The notes under the pieces are model-generated. The model did not search any database. It saw only the letters and a list, made by a program, of their open reading frames with translations, and was not told the DNA's origin. Shown piece by piece: positions 8,313-17,466 of a stretch of DNA of 39,416 nt. Positions within the stretch are counted from its first letter, which is position 1; each line of letters opens with the position of its first letter. Origin of the DNA: Anammoximicrobium sp032229885 (GTDB lineage: Bacteria > Planctomycetota > Planctomycetia > Pirellulales > Pirellulaceae); the NCBI GenBank assembly GCA_032229885.1, contig JAVYAJ010000223.1:1-39416 (forward strand). Direction: 5' to 3'. Position numbers and translations under genes: made by a program.

Positions 8313-11102
8313 TCATTTGTCCGCCAGCGCGGCGCGCATCTCGGCGTCGCTTGGCCGATAGTCCGGCTCGTCGACCAAGCACAGACAGTCCAGCCGCGGG
8401 TTGCCGACCGTCCGGCCCGGACCTTCGCGTGGATAGATCCGAAACGCGAACTCGCCGGCTTCGAGCCGAAAGACGATCGGCTCGCCTGGTGGCGGCGTTG
8501 TGAGCCCGCCGCCGCGCCCGGTCCAATGCCACTGTGCGTCGTTCACCCCACAGTTGCCCAATACTTGATCGCCGCTCAGCGTCACGCGATCCCCAACATG
8601 CGCGATGCCGAACGACATGTCGCCGCCGGTCGGATAGCGGACGCGAGCCCACAGCGTCCAGCGGCCGGCGCGCGGGATGGGTGCCCGGTACTCGACATAG
8701 GACGCCCCCGTGCGGTCGATTGCGCCGCGGCACAGCACGACATCGCCCGCAGCCGCCGGATCCGCGATGTCCGTCGCGCTGCCTCGGACCATTTCACCGG
8801 CCTGCTGAGCGTAGTCCGCCGCGCGGATCCAGATCACGGTAGGTGGCCGTGGCTCGAACTGCGCAGCGCTCAACAGGCGCCGTGCGGCGGCCGCGTCGAT
8901 GTCGAGGAAATGCAGCACCAACCGCCGCTGGTCGACGCTCACACGGATCTGCCCGCTGGCGCGGACGATCTCGACGGGCCGGCCGTGAACGTCGTAGACA
9001 TCCAACCGAACGGAGGGCAGGATCAACGTGCCGGGCTTGCCTACAAAATGCCACAGGCTGGCTACCGCGCCACCGTCCCAATCGCCGCACAGCGCCCGCA
9101 GGTCGCGCCCACCGGCCACGCTCTCCAGCGGCGCAACCGCTGCAAAGGTGGCAGCCTCATCCGACGCTCGCAGGCGATCGGGCAGCAGGATGAAATCCTG
9201 GCCGGTTTTCCCCAACGTCTGGCGCACGTCGATCGGAACCGTGCCTGCCGCGCGCAGCGCCTCGTACTGACGGACGATCTCCAGGATGTCCGGCGTCAGC
9301 GGGTGGGCGTCCATTCGGGCAAAGCTGGTCTGGAGCGAGATCGGCGCGTTGTAGGCCAGCGACTTGCCCATCAAGTATTCGATCTCGTCGAACTGCAACC
9401 CATCGTAACGCCCGAGGCGCGGTCCGATGCCGAACCAGCCCAACTCGCCGGGGATCATCTCGTCTTCGCACGCCTGGACCAGCCGCACGCTGCGATCGAT
9501 ATGGTCTTTGCACGTCGGCCAATTTGCGATCGTCCCACCGGCGCGCTCGTAGGCCAAGTACGTGCCCGGATATTGGTCGACGGTGGCCGAACTGGTAAAG
9601 GAATGCCACAGCCCGTGATGAAAGCCGCCGCCCTTGTGGATCAGCGGCCGCTTGGTGAACTTGCCCATCGCCGTGGCGTGCGCCAAACTGGCGTAGTAGT
9701 CGTATCGGCGCCGATCGACGTCCTCGCTGCCGTCGAAATACACCATGTCGAAGTCGCAGGCGTTGAATACGGCGGCCAGACGATCCGTGGTCTCCTGAAA
9801 CAGCGGAGCCTCTTGATCCAGGATATAACCGTTGATGCACCCATCGACCGCGTTGTGCCGACATTCGGCGGCCGCCGCGTGCGTCGCGGGTCGTGTTCCC
9901 CAGGCCCCGCGCTGGCAACCTAGAAACGTGTCCCAACGTCCCTCGGGCCCGATCGTCTCGTAGCGGATGATCTCGTCGTCGATGACCACTTCCTGGTGTT
10001 TCGAGACATGGCCTTCCCAGACCTTCTGGCGGCAGACCGGGCTGCCCGGCCACTGACTCAGGTCGCTGGCAGTGCGAATCCGCGTCGCGTCGGCCGCGAC
10101 CGCCTCGGCCAGCGAAGCCCGCGCGTCCACACAGAATCCCCGGCCGGGCGCGGCGGCCACATAGGGATCCGTCTTGGAGACCTTCGAGGCGAACGTGTGC
10201 ATCCCGACCAAGATTCCCTGTTCGTGCAGCCGAGCGACAGCCCGCCGTAGGCTGTCCAAGCCGTCGGGATAGAGCTGATGATTGAACGTAAAGTGCCCGA
10301 CGCTGGCGCACCAACAACCGCTGTCCAGCATCACGACGCGGATGCCCGTGCGACGGCATTCGTCGATCACGCGATCCACGTCTCGCTCACCGAACCTCAA
10401 AAACCAGTACGACAGGCGAGCGATCGGCAGGTCGTGCGAGGCCGTATCGCCGTCCGCGTTGCGGGGCAGATCGCCGACGATGGACCAGCGATTCAGGATC
10501 GGTTTTAGCTCGGGCGTCGGCGCGCCGATCAGCACTGCACCCGCGCCTTCGAGCCGCGGGCCCGGCTCGTCCTGGCTGAGCACGCTCAACAGACAGTGGT
10601 CCCGACGACGCGCCAACACGCCCTGGCTCTGCAAGTTCAGCCCTCGCAGGCAGACGGCGTAGGTCTCGTCCCAGGCGGCGTTCAGCCGCGACCCGCCGCG
10701 AGCCGTGATCGCTGCGGGCAATTGTAGCAACGTCCCGTGTGTGGGACGCGTTCCACCGATCTCGACCAACCGAAACACGAGCCAGTCGTCCGCCGGCTCG
10801 ACGGCGTAGACCAGACGCGTATCGCAGCCCGCAAACTCGACCCCCAGCCGTACCCCGTCGCGCCACACTCGGTTCGCGGCGTGGGTCGCATCGGCGACGC
10901 GCACTGTCGCCAGCGGAACGCGAGCCTGAGAGACGACGCATTCCCGACCTGTCGCCTTGTCCGTCAGCGAACGCCAGACGGCATCCTCGCCGCACACCGC
11001 CCGCAACCGCGGATTTTCGAATACGATTTCCGCCGAACCCGCCTGGACGGCAGTCATCATGGCAAGACCGAGGACAGACGACGCGATACGGCGGGCACGC
11101 AT
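8313..11102 (-). CDS. Large secreted protein, putative glycoside hydrolase-like
   Basis: A 929-residue product when started at ATG 11102. The leader MRARRIASSVLGLAMMTAVQAGSAE is a clear signal peptide. The frame stays open far upstream to 11888 but that part has no leader and overlaps the Uma2 gene. After an N-terminal beta-rich part (to about residue 250), the central region resembles a TIM-barrel glycosidase: RIVVMLDSGCWCASV, LHEQGILVGMHTF, DMVYFDGSEDVDRRRYDYY, then segments with conserved-looking aromatics (LWHSFTSSATVDQYPGTY). The Asp residues at strand ends suggest a clan-D-like alpha-galactosidase arrangement, but this is inference. The C-terminal part (IWIRAADYAQQAGEM, then RAGRWTLWARVRYP) looks like a carbohydrate-binding beta-sandwich. 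The likely role is polysaccharide breakdown outside the cytoplasm. Confidence 0.65.
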   Translation of the reverse strand: MRARRIASSVLGLAMMTAVQAGSAEIVFENPRLRAVCGEDAVWRSLTDKATGRECVVSQARVPLATVRVADATHAANRVWRDGVRLGVEFAGCDTRLVYAVEPADDWLVFRLVEIGGTRPTHGTLLQLPAAITARGGSRLNAAWDETYAVCLRGLNLQSQGVLARRRDHCLLSVLSQDEPGPRLEGAGAVLIGAPTPELKPILNRWSIVGDLPRNADGDTASHDLPIARLSYWFLRFGERDVDRVIDECRRTGIRVVMLDSGCWCASVGHFTFNHQLYPDGLDSLRRAVARLHEQGILVGMHTFASKVSKTDPYVAAAPGRGFCVDARASLAEAVAADATRIRTASDLSQWPGSPVCRQKVWEGHVSKHQEVVIDDEIIRYETIGPEGRWDTFLGCQRGAWGTRPATHAAAAECRHNAVDGCINGYILDQEAPLFQETTDRLAAVFNACDFDMVYFDGSEDVDRRRYDYYASLAHATAMGKFTKRPLIHKGGGFHHGLWHSFTSSATVDQYPGTYLAYERAGGTIANWPTCKDHIDRSVRLVQACEDEMIPGELGWFGIGPRLGRYDGLQFDEIEYLMGKSLAYNAPISLQTSFARMDAHPLTPDILEIVRQYEALRAAGTVPIDVRQTLGKTGQDFILLPDRLRASDEAATFAAVAPLESVAGGRDLRALCGDWDGGAVASLWHFVGKPGTLILPSVRLDVYDVHGRPVEIVRASGQIRVSVDQRRLVLHFLDIDAAAARRLLSAAQFEPRPPTVIWIRAADYAQQAGEMVRGSATDIADPAAAGDVVLCRGAIDRTGASYVEYRAPIPRAGRWTLWARVRYPTGGDMSFGIAHVGDRVTLSGDQVLGNCGVNDAQWHWTGRGGGLTTPPPGEPIVFRLEAGEFAFRIYPREGPGRTVGNPRLDCLCLVDEPDYRPSDAEMRAALADK

Positions 11103-11678
11103 GAGCGGGTTCCTTGATTTCAGACACAAGCAGGCACAAGCGCGCACACGCGAGCGCCAAGGCCGGCGAACGCGATCGGCCACGCCCATCGACGCGTCGA
11201 ATTCGGCAGTTGGGCATTCCGGCGCGGGCGTCCAGGACAATGGGACGCGGCGTCTCGAGTCACGTCCGACGCGAGTTTGCCGCGGCGCACGGATGTGACG
11301 GTTCGCCAATCCTGGACGCTGGGGACGTGCCGGGCCGCGTCCGCTAGCGCCGTTCAACGGCGACGTGCGACGCCCGGATTGATGAAAATGGTAACACGGC
11401 GGCCGTCGCATGTCACCGTGCATGGTTTCGCGGGGAGTTTGTCCGACGCCAGACCCGTCGGCACGGGACGCGGCGCCCGTGCAGCGCGCAACGCCGAAAT
11501 GATCGCGACTCGAGCGAAACATGATATAATCGACATTCCGAGCCCGCCGTGCGCGACGTAGCGGCGCGGCCGGCAGGACGACGGCCGAAGGTTGCGAATT
11601 ACAGACGCAAGCAGCGCCGGCCACGCGCGTCGACGTATGGTGACCGCTGAACCGATCCGAGCCAAGGAGCCCAAGTCT
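11103..11678. other. Divergent intergenic region upstream of glycosidase-like and Uma2 genes
   Basis: A 576-bp region with divergent genes on either side, so promoters for both should lie here. An extended -10 element for the rightward gene is listed separately. I see no gene. Frames running through are extensions of the flanking ORFs. Confidence 0.5.
11522..11530 (+). promoter_or_regulatory. Candidate extended -10 promoter for the Uma2 gene
   Basis: TGATATAAT is a perfect TATAAT hexamer preceded by the extended -10 TGN. No good -35 hexamer lies at 16-18 nt spacing, which extended -10 promoters tolerate. It stands out in GC-rich DNA. It implies an untranslated leader of about 140 nt. Confidence 0.4.
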
Positions 11679-12425
11679 ATGAATCCGATAACGGGACTCA
11701 ATGCGGGCGTGAAAGACATCGAAATCGTGTACCCGACGACGGATGGCCGACCGATGGGCGAGACCGACCTGCACCGCAACATCATGTTCATGGCGATCGA
11801 ATCGCTGAAACTGCACTACGCGGGACAGCAGGTCTACGTATCGGGCAACATCCTCTTGTTCTATCAGCCCGGCAACCGGCGACGGCACGTCTCGCCCGAC
11901 GTGCTGGTCGTCAAAGGGCTGGATCCGTCGGAGCGTGACAACTATCTGCTGTGGAAAGAAGGGCGGCCACCGGACGTCGTGATCGAAGTCACGAGCGCGA
12001 CCACCCGTGACGAGGATCTGTACGACAAGCAGGAGATCTATCGGGATCGGATTCGCGTGGTCGAGTATTTTATGTACGATCCGCGCAGCGAGTATCTGAA
12101 GCCTGCGCTTCAGGGCTATCGGCTGAAGGCCCGTCGATACGAACCGATCAAGCCTGTTTCCGGCCGTCTACCGAGCCGCGAGCTGAAGCTTCACCTCGAG
12201 GCCGCCGATCGCCAACTGCGATTCTTCGATCCTGCCGCGGGCCGCTGGATCCCCACGCCGGACGAGGCTCGCCGAGAGGCCGAAGCGGAACGGCAGCAGG
12301 CCGAAGCGGAGCGGCAGCAGGCGGAAGCCGCCTGGCGTGCGGCGAGTGCGGAGATCGAGCGTCTGCGGCGTCAACTGGACACGCTGGGTGGGCGCTCGTC
12401 GCGCACCAAACCCGAACCTTCGTGA
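11679..12425 (+). CDS. Uma2 family (DUF820) putative nuclease-fold protein with C-terminal coiled coil
   Basis: A 248-residue product. ATG 11679 is chosen because AAGGAG at 11664-11669 lies 9 nt upstream; the open frame extends further but without a ribosome site. The core matches the Uma2/DUF820 restriction-endonuclease-like fold: HVSPDVLVVKG (Asp), PPDVVIEVTSATTRDED (Glu), YDKQEIYRDRIRVVEYFMYDP. These give the expected D...E-x-... arrangement, though the usual Lys position reads Thr. After about residue 195 the protein becomes charged and repetitive (two copies of REAEAERQQ-like units and AEIERLRRQLDTL), a predicted coiled coil. Uma2 genes occur in many copies in cyanobacteria and planctomycetes; their biological role is unresolved. 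Confidence 0.85.
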   Translation: MNPITGLNAGVKDIEIVYPTTDGRPMGETDLHRNIMFMAIESLKLHYAGQQVYVSGNILLFYQPGNRRRHVSPDVLVVKGLDPSERDNYLLWKEGRPPDVVIEVTSATTRDEDLYDKQEIYRDRIRVVEYFMYDPRSEYLKPALQGYRLKARRYEPIKPVSGRLPSRELKLHLEAADRQLRFFDPAAGRWIPTPDEARREAEAERQQAEAERQQAEAAWRAASAEIERLRRQLDTLGGRSSRTKPEPS

Positions 12426-12559
12426 ACATGGAGCGGATCCACGCGTCTCGGCGCCGATTGACCCATTCGAGCAGTGGTCGGCGGATCCCGGCGCGTCGCG
12501 GCAACTGTCGAGCCCCTGCGTCGGTGTGCTAGGGGGGGCGCGCCGAACGGCAGCGTCGT

Positions 12560-12799
12560 CTAAGGCGGGTCATGTCCGCCCGGATGAAACGGGTGGCAGC
12601 GGCAGATGCGCAGCACGCCGCGCCAGCCGCCTCGCAGCGCGCCGTACTTGCGAACGGCCAGGATGAAGTACTGGCTGCACGTCGGTGTAAAGCGGCACTG
12701 GCGTCCGAAGATCGGGCTGAGGAAGATCTGGTACAGACGGACGACGCCGATCAGCAGGCGGCTGGGCACGCTCTTGATCATCGCCCCCAGCGCGCTCAT
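12560..12799 (-). CDS. yidD: Membrane protein insertion efficiency factor YidD
   Basis: A 79-residue product when started at ATG 12799, whose ATGA overlaps the rnpA stop codon. A longer in-frame start at 12835 would overlap rnpA by 40 nt. Family signatures are clear: LIGVVRLYQIFLSPIFG, CRFTPTCSQYFILAVRKYG and the C-terminal CRCHPFHPGGHDP. YidD is a small amphipathic inner-membrane-associated protein that aids YidC-dependent insertion. The genes that usually follow, yidC and mnmE, are not in the window. The 4-bp overlap suggests translational coupling to rnpA. Confidence 0.93.
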   Translation of the reverse strand: MSALGAMIKSVPSRLLIGVVRLYQIFLSPIFGRQCRFTPTCSQYFILAVRKYGALRGGWRGVLRICRCHPFHPGGHDPP

Positions 12800-13158
12800 C
12801 GCGGCGTCCTTCGCAGCCTGGCCGCGACTCGCCATGCCAGCTTGGGCAGCGAGTCTGCGATCGCGGCGTACTCGGGCTGTGCTCCGGCACGGGGGCGGAC
12901 GACCAGGTCTAGCCCCGCCGGCAAGCGGGATTGCGACCGTCGAAAAGCCTCGCGAATCAATCGTTTCCAGCGGTTCCGAACCACAGCCGAGCCGACTTTG
13001 CGCGAGACGGACAAGCCCAGCCGGGAATGGTCCAGCTCGTTGGCGCAGCCGCGGACCACCAACTGCTCGCCCGCGGCGAACGCCTCGGCGCCGTAGACTC
13101 GCTGAAAGTCTTTTCGACTGCGCAAGCGATATCGCGGCGGAAATCGCTCATGCGTCAT
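12796..13158 (-). CDS. rnpA: Ribonuclease P protein component
   Basis: A 120-residue basic protein, the normal RnpA length. It is the protein subunit of RNase P, which matures tRNA 5' ends. Signatures: FPPRYRLRSRKDFQRVYG at the N-terminus, the RNR motif in GSAVVRNRWKRLIREAFRR, and LDLVVRPRAGA. It overlaps the upstream membrane-protein gene by 11 bp and yidD by 4 bp, so it is part of an operon. Ribosomal protein L34 (rpmH), usually directly upstream, is absent here; a DnaJ-family gene and an unknown membrane protein occupy that place. Confidence 0.93.
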   Translation of the reverse strand: MTHERFPPRYRLRSRKDFQRVYGAEAFAAGEQLVVRGCANELDHSRLGLSVSRKVGSAVVRNRWKRLIREAFRRSQSRLPAGLDLVVRPRAGAQPEYAAIADSLPKLAWRVAARLRRTPR

Positions 13159-13561
13159 CGGGCGGCTCCTCGCGATCGGTGGGCTGCTGCGCGCCGCGCG
13201 GCTCGTGGCGGCTGTCCGGAGGATCGTACAGCCGTTTTTCGGCCCAGTCGAACTCGGAGATTGTCGCGCGTTGGCCGGGCTGTCGGCCCGGCCATGGCCG
13301 CTTCAGATAGCGGCGGGTAAAACGCGCGCCCCACCAGGCCGCCAGCACCAAGGCAAAGCCCAGGATGATCAGGCCCGCCAGCGCCGCAAGAACTCGGGCG
13401 CGGTCGCCGGGCTTTAGACGCACGACCAGCGGCGGCTCGGCCGGCGCGGCCGCAGCGACAGGCCGCGTGGTCAACGCGCCGGCCGCGCAGCGCGTCGCGT
13501 CGCCGGGCGCCAGGATCAAGGCCCCGTAGTGACAGGCCAACAATCCCACCAGCGTCACCAT
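13148..13561 (-). CDS. Small membrane protein of unknown function
   Basis: A 137-residue product. A hydrophobic N-terminus (MVTLVGLLACHYGALILAPG) could be a signal anchor, and a second strong transmembrane segment, VLAALAGLIILGFALVLAAWW, sits near residue 60. A basic cytoplasmic tail follows, with RYLKRPWPGRQP and a Pro/Asp-rich end. I do not recognise the family. Its stop overlaps rnpA by 11 bp and its start overlaps the DnaJ-family gene by 7 bp, which supports it as a real gene within this operon. Confidence 0.7.
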   Translation of the reverse strand: MVTLVGLLACHYGALILAPGDATRCAAGALTTRPVAAAAPAEPPLVVRLKPGDRARVLAALAGLIILGFALVLAAWWGARFTRRYLKRPWPGRQPGQRATISEFDWAEKRLYDPPDSRHEPRGAQQPTDREEPPDDA

Positions 13562-14508
13562 CGTAGATCGGCTCGCGGCTGCAGCGGCTGGCGTTTGTCG
13601 AACTGCCGCGCCAGTTGTTGCGATTCCTCGTCTAACGCCGCGGGGATCACAATCTGAGCCGCGGCGTACAGATCTCCCTGGCGACCCTTCCCGCGGGGCA
13701 CTCCGTAGCCCTTGATCCGAAAACGCTTTCCGCTGGAAGTGCCCGCGGGGATCTTCAGTGCAATCTCGCCGCGCGGCGTGGGAATATCGATCTTGGCGCC
13801 CAGCGCCGCCTCGGCGAGCGTCACCGGCACCGCGATCTCCAGATCATCGCCGATGCGGCGAAAGTGCGGGTGCTCGGCGACTCGGATCACGACCACGATA
13901 TCGCCCGGCGGCCCTCCCGTTGTCGATGGCTCGCCTTGCCCGGCCAGTGTCAGTTTCTTGCCGTCCTCGATCCCCGCGGGAATCTTGACCGAGATCGTAT
14001 TGACTTTGCCGTCCGCGCGACGCACCAACAGCTCGGCTTGTCCACCGCCGATCGCCGTCTTGAAGGGCACGTGCAACTCGTGCTCGATGTCCGCGCCACG
14101 AGTTCGCCGACTGGGACGGCGCGTTGTGCGCGCGCCGCCTGCGAACTGCTGCAAGATATCCTCGAAGCTTCCAAATCCACCGGTAGCGCTCGCCGATCCG
14201 CCGCCGAAGATCTGCTGCCAATCGACCTCTTGATAACCCTCCGACCCGCGCTGGAATGGGCCTCGCTGCGGTCCCGCGCCGCCCACGGACTCGAACGCGC
14301 TCCCGTAGCGGTCGTACATCTCGCGTTTCTGCGGGTCGTTCAGCACGTCATAGGCTTCCTGCACTTTCTTGAAGTTGTCCTGCGCTGTCTTGTCGTCCGG
14401 GTTCAGGTCCGGGTGGTATTTTCGCGCCAGTTTGCGATACGCTTTCTGGACTTCGGCCTGCGACGCCGTTCGCGAAACACCGAGGGTCTGGTAATAATCT
14501 TGCGCCAT
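13555..14508 (-). CDS. DnaJ-family (CbpA-type) co-chaperone without zinc finger
   Basis: A 317-residue product from ATG 14508 (MAQDYYQTLGVSRT); a longer open frame to 14574 is not J-domain sequence. The J domain has HPD at about residues 32-34. A Gly/Phe-rich linker follows (GGAGPQRGPFQRG, GGGSASATGGFGSF). The DnaJ C-terminal substrate-binding domains begin near residue 125 (ADIEHELHVPFKTA) and continue to VPRGKGRQGDLY. The four CxxCxGxG zinc repeats of DnaJ are missing, so it belongs to the CbpA/DjlA-like class. It would stimulate a DnaK partner; dnaK is not in the window. It is the first gene of the rnpA-yidD operon. Confidence 0.9.
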   Translation of the reverse strand: MAQDYYQTLGVSRTASQAEVQKAYRKLARKYHPDLNPDDKTAQDNFKKVQEAYDVLNDPQKREMYDRYGSAFESVGGAGPQRGPFQRGSEGYQEVDWQQIFGGGSASATGGFGSFEDILQQFAGGARTTRRPSRRTRGADIEHELHVPFKTAIGGGQAELLVRRADGKVNTISVKIPAGIEDGKKLTLAGQGEPSTTGGPPGDIVVVIRVAEHPHFRRIGDDLEIAVPVTLAEAALGAKIDIPTPRGEIALKIPAGTSSGKRFRIKGYGVPRGKGRQGDLYAAAQIVIPAALDEESQQLARQFDKRQPLQPRADLRW

Positions 14509-14880
14509 ATTTGTAGATCTCAATCGTCTCTCGCCGGGACGCAGAGGGAAAAACCCGAGCGCCGACGTTGGCATTCTAAGCCATCGGGGAAGGCCCGTTC
14601 AAGCGGCTGCCGCCGCGTGGGTCGGCTGTCCGGCTGTTGCGCCGCATCCCATCCAGGCACTGCGCATCGGCAGTTGGACGAGACGCCCCCCGATCCAGGT
14701 TGCTGAAGGTGGGGCGGGCGAGGCGGACCGGCAAAACTCGGCCGCCTCGCGGCTTCGTTCGGCGGTTTGCCGAGTCTCGCCGGGGCGAACGAAATCGAGC
14801 CACACTGGCACGCGAGGGGGTGGTCAAGGTAGAATCGAACAGCTTTCGTTTTTCTGCGATCCATCGAACGGCGGAGCACG
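14509..14880. other. Divergent promoter region between DnaJ-family and propeller genes
   Basis: A 372-bp intergenic region between divergent genes. I see no gene, no near-consensus promoter and no clear repeat. Confidence 0.4.
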
Positions 14881-16998
14881 ATGAAAACTTTTGTTTGCCT
14901 CAACTGCGGAGCCGAAGTCCGGCGGCCAACGCTGCCGTTGCGTTGCCAATCTTGTGGCCAACAACGAATCGGCCTGTTTCGAGAAAAGCCGGCCGGCGAG
15001 TCGCAACCGGCAGCGATTTCTGGCGTCCCCGGCGTCCCTGGCGTTCCGCCGCCTGGGCCGGTCGCGGCGCCGCCGATGGCGATTCGTCCGGCGCCCCCAG
15101 CGCCCGGCAGCCTGTTGACTCCGCCTCCCGCCCCGGCAAGTCCGGCAGTGCCGGCTGTGCCGCCTGCGCCCGCGGCGTCCTCTATGCCGTCCGCCTTGCC
15201 CATTCCCTCCGCGCCTGCCACGCCTCCGTCCGCGGTTCCGATCTCAGGGCCTGCCGCCTCGCTTAGTCCCAGTTTTGGGGGTTGGCCGCCGTCGCCGATC
15301 GGGTCCGGGCCCGCCATCGGCGCCCCGTCCGCACCGGGACCGACCGCCGTTGGCCCAACCCAGGCGCTCCCGCCGGCCGAGAACGCAGATCTGCCGCCGA
15401 TGGCGCTGGTCCCTGATGAGGCCTCGGGTGGCGGCCCGATCGGCGCGCCGCCCCCGCGTCCCGCGGGTCGTCATGCGGCCGGGCCAATCTCGCCGCCGCC
15501 CGCCGCGGTTCCGACCGTGCCCGCGTGGAGTGCGTCGCCATCGGTCCGTCAAGACCTCGGCGACGTCGACGTCGCGGATTTGGAAGTCGCGCCGGCGTTG
15601 CCGGACGCGACGGCCAAACCGGGGCCCGCCGTCGCAATGGGCGGGCCTGCCGCACCGGTGGTCGCACCGCCGATGCCGCCGACGCGGCCCACGGCCGGGC
15701 CTGTGACGACGCCGACTCGGCCGCCCACCGCGGTTCCGCCAGCGCCCCGCCCGGCGTCCCCCACGATGCCCGCCGCGACCGGGCCCTCGGCCCCGACGGC
15801 GGCCACGCCCGTTTCCCCGTCGGCGGCAGAAGCGGAACCGAGCCGCGCCGACGACGAAGCCGCCGCCAAAGCTGCCGCGGGCAAGAAAACTCCCGGCCGA
15901 CCGCTGTGGGCGTGGCCCAAGCAGATCCCCGGCCAACCGTACTCGACGGCTCCGGTTCGGTGTTGTCCCGTACAGTTTGGCAAGACCCAGTTCGCTGCCT
16001 GTTTCGGGTCGAAACTGGTTGCCTTCGACTGGAAAAACAGCGGCCTCGAAACGCTCTGGGAGTACGACTGCACGGCCCATGTGCCAGGTTCACCCGTCAT
16101 CGGGCGAGACGGACTGATTCGCGTCCACTCGGCCGACGGATGGCTGCACTGTGTCGATCAAGTAGGCGCTCGCGAGTGGGATCCGGTGCCTGTCGGCGAG
16201 CCTCTGGGCTGGGCGGCGCCCGTAGTGGATCCCGATGGCAACACGTACGTTTCCGCGTACAGCGGCGGATTGCTCAAAGTGACCGCGCGAGGCAATTTCA
16301 AGAACACGCCTTTCTTCCGCACGCGACAGAAGTTCGATTCGACTGGCGTCATCTATCAAGGGATCCTGTACATCGGTTCGGAGGACGCCTACGTGTATGC
16401 CCTCGAACTGGGCGAGGACACTGGCCGCAACCTGTGGGACCAGTTGGACAATCGGGGCAAGACGGACTGGTTCATTAACTCGGCCCCGGCAATTACGCCG
16501 GACGGGATCATCGTGGTTGCCGGGCGGGACGAAAATCTGTACGGATTCCATCGCGACGGCAAACTGGCCTGGAAGATCCACATCCCCGGACAGATGCTGT
16601 CATCGCCGCTCGTCGGCGGAAATGGAGATATTTTTATTGGCAACAGTATTTTGCAGGTGAACCAAAAAGATCGTGGGCGGATGGTGTGTGTCGATGGCGC
16701 CAGCCATCGGATTCGCTGGGAGTACGATGCCAAAGGCGCGGTCGAATCGATCCCGGTGATTGGCGATGACGACGTCCTATATTTTGGCGACAACGCCGGT
16801 TATGTCCACGCCTTACGTCCCGATGGGCATTGCCTTTGGTCGACCTATGTGCGAAATGCCGTCCGCTCGGCAGGTATGATCGTCGGCCCCAACCGTCTGG
16901 TTTTTGGCGCTGACAATGGTACGATGATCGGCTTTCTGTGCTCGTCCGAGGGCGTATCGCGCAAGGGGTGGGCAAAATACATGGCAAAAAACCGCTGA
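14881..16998 (+). CDS. Zinc-ribbon, Pro/Ala-rich linker and PQQ-like beta-propeller protein
   Basis: A 705-residue product. Residues 1-26 form a short zinc ribbon with CxxC at 6-9 and 22-25 (FVCLNCG, LRCQSCGQ). Residues about 38-330 are a very Pro/Ala-rich low-complexity linker. Residues about 345-705 are PQQ-like propeller repeats: WEYDCTAHVPGSPVIGRDG, GYVHALRPDGHCLW, YDAKGAVESIPVIGDDDVLYF. The blades lack the motifs of PQQ dehydrogenases, so a structural or binding role is likely. There is no signal peptide and no transmembrane segment, so the protein is apparently cytoplasmic, unusual for this propeller type. A GGAG ribosome site sits about 8 nt before the ATG. Confidence 0.75.
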   Translation: MKTFVCLNCGAEVRRPTLPLRCQSCGQQRIGLFREKPAGESQPAAISGVPGVPGVPPPGPVAAPPMAIRPAPPAPGSLLTPPPAPASPAVPAVPPAPAASSMPSALPIPSAPATPPSAVPISGPAASLSPSFGGWPPSPIGSGPAIGAPSAPGPTAVGPTQALPPAENADLPPMALVPDEASGGGPIGAPPPRPAGRHAAGPISPPPAAVPTVPAWSASPSVRQDLGDVDVADLEVAPALPDATAKPGPAVAMGGPAAPVVAPPMPPTRPTAGPVTTPTRPPTAVPPAPRPASPTMPAATGPSAPTAATPVSPSAAEAEPSRADDEAAAKAAAGKKTPGRPLWAWPKQIPGQPYSTAPVRCCPVQFGKTQFAACFGSKLVAFDWKNSGLETLWEYDCTAHVPGSPVIGRDGLIRVHSADGWLHCVDQVGAREWDPVPVGEPLGWAAPVVDPDGNTYVSAYSGGLLKVTARGNFKNTPFFRTRQKFDSTGVIYQGILYIGSEDAYVYALELGEDTGRNLWDQLDNRGKTDWFINSAPAITPDGIIVVAGRDENLYGFHRDGKLAWKIHIPGQMLSSPLVGGNGDIFIGNSILQVNQKDRGRMVCVDGASHRIRWEYDAKGAVESIPVIGDDDVLYFGDNAGYVHALRPDGHCLWSTYVRNAVRSAGMIVGPNRLVFGADNGTMIGFLCSSEGVSRKGWAKYMAKNR

Positions 16999-17466
16999 AA
17001 TGAGTACAATTCGGATACCGAGCCGTTTAAGTTGGTGGCGTGCGGCAGCTCGGTTCCTGGGACGGCGGTCGCAGTCGGCCACGAAAATGGGGCGCGGTCG
17101 AAAATGGGGCGCTTGCCAAAGTCTCGTGGCTGCGAAAATCAGTCGGCTCTGAAAATCGGAGTTGCGAGCGGATCATCACCGGGGAAAGACCCGTCGAATA
17201 GGCAAGGAATGCCGCGTGCGTTTTTCGGGAGGACGCAACGATCGACAGCCCATAGAAGGTCGGCAGCCGATAAGCAGGCCTTTGGGCCGTCCGTTTTCGT
17301 ATTGGTCCACGGTCGAGTGCGCATGTCTGCCGATGGTCGGCGGCGTGTGATCGCGAATCATCATCCTCCGCACGGCCAAACGATTTACGCGGTCGGGTGT
17401 TTTACTGATCAAGTCTGGACGCAACACGATTGGTGGCGAAAGAAGTATCGAGGCAGGAGACGGGAC
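16999..17466. other. Intergenic region with short repeats upstream of the TPR gene
   Basis: No supported gene. The sequence CGAAAATGGGGCGC occurs at 17082-17095 and again at 17099-17112, with two weaker GAAAATC copies up to about 17158. The open frame here continues into the TPR gene but lacks a leader or ribosome site. AGGAG, about 8 nt before ATG 17467, sets that gene's start. Confidence 0.5.

Noticed and set aside
8256..9923. Plus-strand open frame opposite the glycosidase-like gene
   Set aside because: No recognisable domain or start signal; shadow of the minus-strand coding sequence.
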